51,362 nt of DNA from positions 1 through 51,362 of the forward strand of contig VGTI01000025.1 of the NCBI GenBank assembly GCA_016874735.1. The letters are read 5' to 3'. The translations under genes were made by a program, and so were the position numbers. The stretch comes from Deltaproteobacteria bacterium (lineage in GTDB: Bacteria > Bdellovibrionota_B > Oligoflexia > Oligoflexales > CAIYRB01). Positions 8,319-15,859 of this stretch are shown here, in pieces. The notes beneath the pieces were generated by a model. The model was given only the letters and a program-made list of their open reading frames with translations. It did no database searches and was not told the origin of the DNA. Position 1 is the first letter of the stretch. Every line of letters starts with the position of its first letter.

Positions 8319-9848
8319 ATGGCTCACCCAAGAATCATTGGGGCAATGTGTCTGGTTTCCGCATGCGGCTTAGGAACAAAATCAGGGGTTCTTTCAGAGG
8401 ACAGTAGCGGATACGAATTTGAAGACGTAGAAATTGCAATGACTGAACCCGTCACCGAGAGTCAATTAAATGCCTTGCGCGGAATCAGTGTAAGGCAGTT
8501 CTATGCAGATTTGCTGAAAAGCACCACCGATCATACCGTACAAATCGGCGATCAAAAATTCACTGGCATTCGTTCCGCGCTCGAGGCAGCTGAACCATAT
8601 TTTAATAAACTAGACCAGTCATACGAAAGCTGGGCTGCTTTTGCAGCGTCCAAATTTGATTTCAAGACAGCGCCTTCGCGCCAGGTGACACGCGACACGT
8701 TCTCGAATCTTGGGCGTAATTTTGCCAATCACACAGGATCATTTGCCAAACTAAAAAAGCCACCGTCCATAAAAACAAAAATCAACAAAGCCGCTGAGGA
8801 TCCTCAATTACAGCTCGCCGACGGGTCTACAGCCAATAAAAATCTTGCCGCATTGGCAGCTATATCGCTGGCGATGCGCCATGCCGGTGCTTCCGGCCTA
8901 GCGCTGTCAGCCAACAGGGAGTCGACCAACAGTATGAATGAGACAGAGTGCAAAAACGTCATGGACTTTTCGGCAGTTTCCCGGATTGACAGTCCAATCC
9001 CCGGCACTAATCGCCTCAATATTTGTTCTGGAACTTTTTATAAAGGCGATAAAAAATTTGATTATTTGGTCACTGCCGCTCACTGCACTGAGAACCCATT
9101 AAGCGAACATCTAATAAAGCACCCTAATGGCACCATGGTGAAAGGCATCGTCGTCAGAAATGCTCCTAAGCCTGGTAATGATCCCAAACCCGTTGACGCT
9201 CCCACGATGGAATCAACTGATATTTCGATCATTGCCTTTCCGGCTGGCACAGCACGCGGCTATATGAGGATTACTGAGGCAAGGGCTAATGTAGGTCAAA
9301 AGGTCACCGTGGCTGGATTTGGCTCAAAAACACAAAACTCCACCGTTCCGATCGATGGATCTTTCGGCTGCGGCAATAATACGGTTGCCGAAAATAGTGA
9401 GCAGCAAGGCGTCATTAAACTTTTTGGAGAACGAACTGCCATTAGCCCAAGCGCGCCCCGCGGTGAACAAAGCATTGCAGGCAAAGGTGACTCAGGTGGT
9501 CCCATTATTCGCATCAATGCAGATGGCATACCTGAGGTAGTAGGCATCACCTCAACTGGGACCCAACATGGAAGGCTGATGCCATCAAGCCCGGGTTATT
9601 CCAAACATACGGATGTCACCTCCAAATGGAGTGCTCCTTTTATACGTGGCCGATCTACCTTGGATATCTCAGATTTCCCTGTCTGCACCAACGGCTCCGA
9701 CCAAGGTAACGGATTTGGTGTGCAGCCCGGGATCGGCGGTATCGATAATAAGACCTGCCGTGTGCCCACCCCGTCTGGCGGACCGGCTAAACCCGATACC
9801 CAGGAAGTGCCATCCAAGCCGACCCAAGCGACTGTCGCGGGTGCGTAG
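8319..9848 (+). CDS. Trypsin-like serine protease lipoprotein
   Basis: This 509-residue envelope protease has a complete chymotrypsin-fold (S1) triad: His255 in LVTAAHC, Asp301 in STDISIIAF and Ser392 in GKGDSGGP. It should hydrolyse peptide bonds outside the cytoplasm. The N-terminus is a lipoprotein signal (CLVSAC, Cys16), followed by a long unassigned region of about 210 residues that could be a propeptide or a substrate-binding domain. The C-terminal 40 residues are proline-rich. ATG 8319 is preceded by GAGAGA and places the signal at the very N-terminus; an upstream start at 8220 would bury it. Its neighbours are a beta-barrel protein upstream and a convergent metalloprotease lipoprotein. 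The specificity cannot be read from sequence. Confidence 0.88.
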   Translation: MAHPRIIGAMCLVSACGLGTKSGVLSEDSSGYEFEDVEIAMTEPVTESQLNALRGISVRQFYADLLKSTTDHTVQIGDQKFTGIRSALEAAEPYFNKLDQSYESWAAFAASKFDFKTAPSRQVTRDTFSNLGRNFANHTGSFAKLKKPPSIKTKINKAAEDPQLQLADGSTANKNLAALAAISLAMRHAGASGLALSANRESTNSMNETECKNVMDFSAVSRIDSPIPGTNRLNICSGTFYKGDKKFDYLVTAAHCTENPLSEHLIKHPNGTMVKGIVVRNAPKPGNDPKPVDAPTMESTDISIIAFPAGTARGYMRITEARANVGQKVTVAGFGSKTQNSTVPIDGSFGCGNNTVAENSEQQGVIKLFGERTAISPSAPRGEQSIAGKGDSGGPIIRINADGIPEVVGITSTGTQHGRLMPSSPGYSKHTDVTSKWSAPFIRGRSTLDISDFPVCTNGSDQGNGFGVQPGIGGIDNKTCRVPTPSGGPAKPDTQEVPSKPTQATVAGA

Positions 9849-9871
9849 GCAGCACGCCGCACACTTAAATC

Positions 9872-11533
9872 CTAGGGACATTCTGTGCTATTCAGGCCGA
9901 CACCAATACCGTGATCAACAGCCGCCGCATGAATAGCGCAGACGTTATTCCCTTTATTTAACTTGCGGTCCACATTGATTAGCTCGCTATAAACGTCGTC
10001 AAAATTGGTGCCACGATCAAGATACTTCAGAGTAGCCATTACCAACTTAACCATTCCGGATCGTCCGAGCGATGTGCTCCGCGTCAGATCCCATAGCATA
10101 CCAGACAGCGCTTGAGATTTGCGGTGAGCAGGTTCTTTGCTTTTGCTTTCGTCGTTCACATATTTAATCTCACCTGACCGAAGACACGTATTTTCGACCG
10201 TACACTGCGTGCCACCTGAGTCGGTACAAATAGTCTCACCGAGGCAGGCGTCACCTGTTTTTGCGAACACAAAAAAGTCGGCAAGACCCTCGTGCACTGC
10301 TATGAGATCTCTCTCCGTTGCCTTGGGTATGGGTAAGTAACGCGTCACGATGTGATGAGAAAGCTCATGAGCAATCACATCAAAATCAGTAGTCAGATTC
10401 TCGAGTATTGGAGGTCCACCAGCGATTTGCAGCACGTCAGGCACTAGGATCACCGGACCACCGGCCCCACTGTTGCTGGACGGGTTCATATATACCGGGC
10501 CACTGGCACGCTGCGTGGCATCGAAAGTTCGCCGTAATTCCACTTGAGTTTGCGACCAATGAGCCGATTTATCGTAGCCAAGAAACCACTGCATCATGTC
10601 GTTGGCATGCACGAATAAGGTACTTTCGAAGAACCGATCGTCAGTTTTTGGAAACTGGAACACACCCTGGTTGCTGTAGGCTTTCTGTACCCCGTCCGTA
10701 TCAGCAATCAGGTAGTCGTTACAGAGGAAGCCAGACGGCTGCATACCCTCGACCACAATCTCTTCAATCGGTTGACGGGCATTTTGGCGGTAAGTGAAAA
10801 TCTTTGCCGACGCATGTAACATCTGAGCACCGAGCTCTAACACAGAGTCTCCCTGCACAAGCGCTTGATATGGTATCCCACCGACAGAAAAATTGACCTC
10901 TGCAGCAGGGTTCAGTTTGTTACCAACGGAGTACCAACATTGTTCCACCTGTCCAAGAGTGAGTTCGCCCGCGCCATTAACAGCGTTTGCCTTTAAGCCA
11001 GACATGATCTGAACCCTTAGCCTATTTTGGTCCAGATTAGGCATCGGAGCACTCGCGATTTGCGGTCCCTTTGGTATCCGACCCTTAATGCGCGTATCGC
11101 CATCGCCCCAGTGTATAGTCGCATGAAATTGCGAAGAACATAGAGGATAAGTGTCGCTGACAAACTCGATCGGGACATGGCCAGAATCAATCTCCGCTCG
11201 CGCCTGGTAGGAAGCAGCAACCCTCGTACTAATCCCCGGCGGTAGGCGTTCTTCCAATGTCTCAACAACGTCCCGTGGGACTAGGGTACCTAAGTGATCA
11301 GCAGCGTCTGTGAGTGCTAGCAGCGTCGAGGCGCGATAGGGGCGGACTTGGCAGGTTGTCTTGCCATTCAGACCTAGGACGCCACCTTGGTTCGGCGACT
11401 CCGAACTGCTTTTATTGAAGCTACCGCAGGACGCGGCCATAGCACTGACAAAGACCAGACTGACCACGGTGGAACGATGCCTAGTCCTGCCTGGTTTAGC
11501 GATATTCAGATGTAAAAAACGGCGTAAAACCAT
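9872..11533 (-). CDS. Gluzincin metalloprotease lipoprotein
   Basis: This is a 553-residue zinc metalloprotease anchored as a lipoprotein. The signal ends AMAASC (Cys near 36). The zinc site is HELSH (His389, Glu390, His393), with the third ligand likely Glu415 in HEGLADFF; this spacing and the later ALSGMLWDL segment resemble thermolysin/fungalysin-type (M4/M36) enzymes. The first 380 residues are unassigned and may act as a propeptide or targeting region. It carries several cysteines between the zinc site and the C-terminus, suggesting disulfides. No clear ribosome-binding site precedes ATG 11533. It is convergent with the serine protease, with only 23 bases between them. The protease class is secure, the substrate unknown. 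Confidence 0.85.
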   Translation of the reverse strand: MVLRRFLHLNIAKPGRTRHRSTVVSLVFVSAMAASCGSFNKSSSESPNQGGVLGLNGKTTCQVRPYRASTLLALTDAADHLGTLVPRDVVETLEERLPPGISTRVAASYQARAEIDSGHVPIEFVSDTYPLCSSQFHATIHWGDGDTRIKGRIPKGPQIASAPMPNLDQNRLRVQIMSGLKANAVNGAGELTLGQVEQCWYSVGNKLNPAAEVNFSVGGIPYQALVQGDSVLELGAQMLHASAKIFTYRQNARQPIEEIVVEGMQPSGFLCNDYLIADTDGVQKAYSNQGVFQFPKTDDRFFESTLFVHANDMMQWFLGYDKSAHWSQTQVELRRTFDATQRASGPVYMNPSSNSGAGGPVILVPDVLQIAGGPPILENLTTDFDVIAHELSHHIVTRYLPIPKATERDLIAVHEGLADFFVFAKTGDACLGETICTDSGGTQCTVENTCLRSGEIKYVNDESKSKEPAHRKSQALSGMLWDLTRSTSLGRSGMVKLVMATLKYLDRGTNFDDVYSELINVDRKLNKGNNVCAIHAAAVDHGIGVGLNSTECP

Positions 11534-11784
11534 GATATCGCTATCGGCAAAAAAACGAGAAAACTTTAGAGAAAATGAGCACTTCCCTCAAATTTATCTG
11601 TCCGTCACTGTTTCTGTTGACGGTTAGTCCATAGGTAACAGATGTTTAGGTGCGACGGTACCGACTGACGAGTTGAAACAAGCCCTTAGCCAACATTGAC
11701 TTGACAATCCTCCAAATAAAATAAGAAATACCGGCTGTTAAACCGGCGTCACAGTTAAACACCTGGCTTTTCAGGGACTCTCCC

Positions 11785-12408
11785 ATCGGTACTCTGCCTC
11801 CATTCAACATTTCCACTGCTAGGTGCACCAGCTGCCGCCTACTAAAACACCACTGTTTATGTACGGTGTCACCGAAATTAGAACTCACAACACGCGTTGA
11901 AGTCATCATGCATGCGGGGGAGTGGCCACGCAGCAGTAACACCGGACGTCTCGCGACGCTGACTCTTGCGAATGCCGGGATACGCCTTCAGGGTAGTCGC
12001 GACTACCCGCTCGAGACAGATGATTTACTGGCACGCCAAGGGTCTCTGCTCACGCTGTTTCCAGGATGCGGTGCTAAGCCTCTCACGCCGGCATTTATTG
12101 CCACGCTGCCGCGGCCCTTCACACTGATTGTTCCTGACGGCAACTGGGGACAGACCAAGAGCATGATGCGCCGGTTGTCATTTATGCGTCAGACTATCCC
12201 AGTGGAGTTGCCAGGTCCACGCCTATGCCTTAATCGCCCGCGACGTAATATTTTTGCCGATCGGATGAGCACTTTCGAGGCAATCGCCCAAGCCATTGGT
12301 TGTCTCGAAGATCCCGCTGCTGAGGATTATCTGCTCGACTTTTTCGCAGAATTTGTACGCCGCTTCCAACAGATGCGCGGCAAGAGTAGCGAGCTAAATC
12401 CTGCTTAG
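11785..12408 (+). CDS. DTW-domain tRNA aminocarboxypropyltransferase
   Basis: This belongs to the DTW family (TapT/TuaA), which transfers the aminocarboxypropyl group of S-adenosylmethionine to uridine in tRNA. The signatures are HAGEWPRSSNTGRLATL and DGNWGQTKSMMRR, the latter holding the D-x-W motif. The N-terminal cysteine cluster typical of the family (CTSC, then HHCLC) is encoded between about 11824 and 11862, upstream of the first standard start codon (GTG 11866). The frame is open back to 11725 but has no ATG, GTG or TTG there. I place the start at ATC 11785, seven bases after AGGGA; CTG 11794 and ATT 11809 are alternatives. The 3' end abuts the convergent lipoprotein gene with no space. 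Confidence 0.82.
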   Translation: MGTLPPFNISTARCTSCRLLKHHCLCTVSPKLELTTRVEVIMHAGEWPRSSNTGRLATLTLANAGIRLQGSRDYPLETDDLLARQGSLLTLFPGCGAKPLTPAFIATLPRPFTLIVPDGNWGQTKSMMRRLSFMRQTIPVELPGPRLCLNRPRRNIFADRMSTFEAIAQAIGCLEDPAAEDYLLDFFAEFVRRFQQMRGKSSELNPA

Positions 12409-12843
12409 TTACTTGCACCTAAATTTAACCCTGATCCGGTATTGCTCGCCGAGATAGGCATCACCAGATTGGCCAGCTACGGTTGCTATACCTGAAGCGG
12501 CACGTAAACCCTTTGAGGGCATGAATATCGCGCCAGCTGTACCGCCGACTTTAGCAGCATTAGCGAGGCGCTTTTGACGCAGATATTCCTTTTCGCCGCC
12601 CTCGCCAACAAATGCCGTTGATTCCGAAACGATGAACGGTAACTTATCGAACTCGTCGCAGTAACACTCGGCCTGTGCCCGAGCACTACGGTAGGCAACC
12701 TCGCGCTCTTCGCCTTTAGTCACCACGAGGTGAACGCCGGTGGTTGAAGGCCTTACGTCGTCGTGGTGGGCACATGCTCCGATGACCAAAAACATGAGGG
12801 CCAAGGCACTATGCGAGCCTAAATTAGACTTCTGTAGCCACAT
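12409..12843 (-). CDS. Small lipoprotein of unknown function
   Basis: This is a 144-residue exported lipoprotein. The signal ends VIGAC (Cys24). The mature chain has a YCDEF segment, a glycine-rich hydrophobic stretch (VGGTAGAIF, near residues 99-107) that resembles the glycine-zipper segments of envelope lipoproteins, and a C-terminal strand YRIRVKFRCK. ATG 12843 is preceded by GAGGAACCAGTC, a good ribosome-binding site. Its stop codon touches the stop codon of the DTW gene. No family is recognised with confidence. Confidence 0.75.
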   Translation of the reverse strand: MWLQKSNLGSHSALALMFLVIGACAHHDDVRPSTTGVHLVVTKGEEREVAYRSARAQAECYCDEFDKLPFIVSESTAFVGEGGEKEYLRQKRLANAAKVGGTAGAIFMPSKGLRAASGIATVAGQSGDAYLGEQYRIRVKFRCK

Positions 12844-12973
12844 GACTGGTTCCTCTTATAACTACATTCTTAAGGCGACCGATCTCTACGGCCGAGATCA
12901 AAAAGTCCGATTAACATGCGCTATCGGCATTTTTCGCCTAAAACTTGAGAATTTATTAAAAAAGGATTTAATC

Positions 12974-13012
12974 ATGACAACTTACCACGCCTTAACCTAC
13001 TCAGAACTGTAA
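12974..13012 (+). CDS. Very short ORF with strong RBS (12 residues)
   Basis: An ATG at 12974 follows AAAGGATTTAATC and an A+T-rich stretch, and encodes MTTYHALTYSEL before TAA. It lies between the divergent lipoprotein promoter region and the 3' end of the aldehyde dehydrogenase gene. With only 12 codons and no downstream gene on the same strand nearby, it may be a chance ORF. I list it because the ribosome-binding site is better than average. Confidence 0.15.
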   Translation: MTTYHALTYSEL

Positions 13013-13019
13013 CCCTGCC

Positions 13020-14393
13020 TCACCCCATCAGCATCCGCACCAGCTTAACCCTATCCTTATACGGTGGGTATTTTAGTGGGAGATCAAGCATGAACGGTGT
13101 TTTCACCATCGCTTTTTGATGAGAAAAAGTCAGAAAGCTGTGATGCCCATGGTAACGCCCCATCCCACTTGGGCCTTTACCACCAAACGGCAAATGAGCC
13201 GTACCCACGTGCACCAAGGTGTTATTAATGCAGCCACCACCAAAACTAAGTTCATTGACGACGCGGTCTTGAATTTCTTTACGATTGGAAAAAACATAAC
13301 ATGCAAGTGGATTAGGCCGCTGATTAACAATCGCAAACGCCTCATCCAAACTCTCGTATTCCATCACAGGTAGGACTGGACCAAAGATCTCATCCTCCAT
13401 CACTTTGTCGCTCAACTTCACACCGTCGATGATGGTCGGCGCGATGTAGAGCTGCTCACGGTTGTGGTCACCGCCAAGCACTACGTTACCCTCGATCAAA
13501 GCGACGAGACGATCGAAGTGGCGCTGATTGATGATCCGCCCATAATCAGGAGACGACTGCGGCGCCTCGCCATAAAACTGCCTAACTGCCGCTTTCATCT
13601 CAGATAGGAGTTCATTTTTAATCGCTTTAGGCACCAGCAGATAATCGGGTGCAACGCAGGTTTGGCCGCAGTTAAAGAACTTGCCCCACACAACGCGCTT
13701 CGCCGTAATCTTGATGTTAGTGTCGGCGTCGATGATGCAGGGGCTCTTACCGCCTAGTTCTAAGGTCACTGGAGTCAAATGCTCAGCGGCTGCGCGCATC
13801 ACTACCCTGCCAACAGGAATACTGCCGGTAAAGAAAATATGATCGAAGCGCTGCTCGAGCAGATGCGTTGTTTCCTCAACTCCGCCTTGGATCACAGCAC
13901 AGAATTCTGGACTATACGTCTTTTCGATCAGCCTCGTAATCACACTAGCAGTCTCGGTGGCAAGCTCAGACGGCTTCAGCACGCTGCAATTTCCTGCTGC
14001 TATGGCACCAATCAACGGCGCGAGCAGCAGTTGAAAGGGATAATTCCAAGGAGCAATGATGAGCACAACGCCCAATGGTTGAGGATATACGGTACTAAAT
14101 GAAGGTTGGTATACCAAAGGAGTCGGCACGCTCTGCGGCTGAACCCAGGTGGCAAGGTTCGCGCTGATGAGATCGATCTCTTCGTAGACAATACCAACCT
14201 CGCTGCTGTAAGCCTCAAACGGCCCCTTGCCCAAGTCTTTCTTAAGGGCAGCACAAATTTCGCCCTCCATCGATTTAATGGCAGTGCGCAGCTTTTTTAG
14301 TTGCTCGGTCCTGAAGTCGAGGCTGCGCGTCTTGCCGCTAGCAAAATAGTCACGCTGCGCTGCCATGGTGCCAGGAAGATCAAGTTTACTCAT
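13020..14393 (-). CDS. Class-3 type aldehyde dehydrogenase
   Basis: This is an NAD(P)-dependent aldehyde dehydrogenase of the ALDH3-like group, oxidising aliphatic or aromatic aldehydes to acids. Counting from the chosen start, the nucleophile is Cys246 in FNCGQTC and the general base Glu212 in LELGGKSP; IIAPWNYP, EIFGPVLPV and PFGGKGPSGMG are also intact. At 457 residues with the YPPY motif near the C-terminus, it matches the fatty-aldehyde/ALDH3 branch. ATG 14393 has AAGGA eight bases upstream; the ATG three codons earlier overlaps that site and is less likely. It stands alone. The A+T-rich 14470-14550 segment upstream is shared with the divergent von Willebrand A lipoprotein and probably holds both promoters. 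Confidence 0.93.
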   Translation of the reverse strand: MSKLDLPGTMAAQRDYFASGKTRSLDFRTEQLKKLRTAIKSMEGEICAALKKDLGKGPFEAYSSEVGIVYEEIDLISANLATWVQPQSVPTPLVYQPSFSTVYPQPLGVVLIIAPWNYPFQLLLAPLIGAIAAGNCSVLKPSELATETASVITRLIEKTYSPEFCAVIQGGVEETTHLLEQRFDHIFFTGSIPVGRVVMRAAAEHLTPVTLELGGKSPCIIDADTNIKITAKRVVWGKFFNCGQTCVAPDYLLVPKAIKNELLSEMKAAVRQFYGEAPQSSPDYGRIINQRHFDRLVALIEGNVVLGGDHNREQLYIAPTIIDGVKLSDKVMEDEIFGPVLPVMEYESLDEAFAIVNQRPNPLACYVFSNRKEIQDRVVNELSFGGGCINNTLVHVGTAHLPFGGKGPSGMGRYHGHHSFLTFSHQKAMVKTPFMLDLPLKYPPYKDRVKLVRMLMG

Positions 14394-14550
14394 TGGAGTC
14401 ATCCTTACGGCGTTTAACAGGAGGATACAGAGCTACTTTAAACACTGAGGGCCGCAGGGTGATTTGTCAACCAACTGAATATATTGATTTTTGTATAATA
14501 AATTATAAAATTATTGACATTTTAATAATATTCAATTAAAAGTATTAATG

Positions 14551-14560
14551 ATGACGTCAT
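14551..14560. promoter_or_regulatory. Perfect palindrome ATGACGTCAT
   Basis: A perfect 10-bp palindrome lies in the divergent promoter region between the aldehyde dehydrogenase and the von Willebrand A lipoprotein, next to A+T-rich promoter-like DNA. It could be an operator half-site pair, but a palindrome of this length can arise by chance. Confidence 0.2.
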
Positions 14561-14635
14561 GGTCATCCCGCCTCTTACCTCTCCTCGTCGCTCGTCCTAC
14601 TAACCCAGTCGCCCACTGAACCGGATGCTCACTCT

Positions 14636-15643
14636 ATGACCGTTGCCTCGTTCAAACCCTGGCTACTACTTTCCACAATCATCACCGGGTGCTCCTCGGC
14701 AAAATTCGCTGGCACCATGCCAGAGCGCGCCGCTGAGACACCTAAACTTCAGGTCGAGATGACCTCCCCCGCGCCCACATCGGGACTGCCCATAATGGGC
14801 ACGAACAACCAACCAAGCTGCAGCGATGGGCTAAAGCTAACCGGTGTACAGCTGGCCTTCATCGTCGATAACTCAGGATCGAACAGCAATACCGACTGTC
14901 CGCCACGTAGTGTCCAGGGCATCTTAGGTGCCGACATGTTTGCGTCCTGTGGTGGACCCACAGCGCGCGAAAAAGCCATATTAGACACCTATGACATGCT
15001 CGCTAAAGCCGGAGTTCAAGCAGCCAGTGATCCACTCGCTCAGTCCCGCATCGCCATAGCATCGTTTCCGACGCGTACCGATGAACGCGCTGGCTGGCAG
15101 ACCCAGCTCAACTGGCAACCCTTGACTGAGGCTGCAAAACCTGGCGTTACTAATACGGTTCGCTTTACTAGATCTCCCGTCGGCTACACACCATACGCCG
15201 CCGCTCTCACTGCTGCCACTAACGTGTTCAGCAGCGCAGCAAAAGATAATCGCGAAAAAGTTGCTGTGCTCATCTCTGACGGTCAGGCTACTGATGCCAA
15301 TCCAAGCTCTGTCGAAGCCCAAGCAGAAGCGCTACGGGCTGCAGGCGTCAAAGTTTACGTGGTCATCTACGGCGGCACGTTAGCCGAGATGGCTGATAGC
15401 CATGTCAAGCAAATGACCCGACTGCAGGAGCAAGCCAAAGCATCCGGCAGCAACTGGTACGCGAGTAACTTTACAAGCTTTGACGACTACCTAAAAGCCC
15501 TCGTTGGCAACAAAGGCGAAGGAGGCCTAGCGGCTAAAGTCGCCGGTGCTGGTCGTCTAATCGAGCTCAAAAGTGCTGACAACCTGGCCGTGACCATCCG
15601 CAATCTGGTTGCCACCCAAGCTATCAAGTGTTCCGCAAGGTAA
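14636..15643 (+). CDS. Von Willebrand factor A domain lipoprotein
   Basis: This is a 335-residue surface or periplasmic lipoprotein with a VWA domain, a fold used for metal-dependent protein-protein adhesion. The signal ends IITGC (Cys19). The MIDAS metal site is intact: DNSGSN supplies the D-x-S-x-S element near residue 78, a threonine in GYTPYAAAL fits the second loop, and LISDGQATD the third. The domain runs from about residue 70 to 320 and carries cysteine pairs in an insert after the first strand. No strong ribosome-binding site precedes ATG 14636. A strong intrinsic terminator 36 bases downstream isolates it from the cyclase genes. The ligand is unknown. Confidence 0.88.
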   Translation: MTVASFKPWLLLSTIITGCSSAKFAGTMPERAAETPKLQVEMTSPAPTSGLPIMGTNNQPSCSDGLKLTGVQLAFIVDNSGSNSNTDCPPRSVQGILGADMFASCGGPTAREKAILDTYDMLAKAGVQAASDPLAQSRIAIASFPTRTDERAGWQTQLNWQPLTEAAKPGVTNTVRFTRSPVGYTPYAAALTAATNVFSSAAKDNREKVAVLISDGQATDANPSSVEAQAEALRAAGVKVYVVIYGGTLAEMADSHVKQMTRLQEQAKASGSNWYASNFTSFDDYLKALVGNKGEGGLAAKVAGAGRLIELKSADNLAVTIRNLVATQAIKCSAR

Positions 15644-15678
15644 GTCCCTACCTTGCTAGTGTCGTCCCTTCGTCCCCG

Positions 15679-15717
15679 GGGAGGGGCAGGCCTTTGCCTG
15701 CCCCTCCCGCTTTTTTT
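15679..15717 (+). terminator. Strong intrinsic terminator
   Basis: A perfect 13-bp G+C-rich stem (15679-15691 with 15696-15708) with a CTTT loop is followed by GC and seven T residues (15711-15717). It ends the VWA lipoprotein transcript and separates it from the receptor cyclase pair. Confidence 0.95.
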
Positions 15718-15859
15718 GCAGTGTTTTGGGGTTGTGCTCCGCTCCTTTAAGTAGCCAACGAAACTCATAAAAAACCTTGATGCTGACTCAAACCTCAAGT
15801 TTTGGGAATGGTCTACCGATTAGCGAGCAGTGGTTCTTTCGATCCAGAGGGGCTTCATC

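Noticed and set aside
10408-10797. 129-residue ORF antisense to the gluzincin
   Set aside because: It covers the region just upstream of the HExxH of a clear protease gene, and its composition is that of a shadow frame.
12974-13012. Leader peptide for a biosynthetic operon
   Set aside because: The 12-codon ORF has no run of a regulatory amino acid and no downstream gene on its strand, so I keep it only as a low-confidence ORF.
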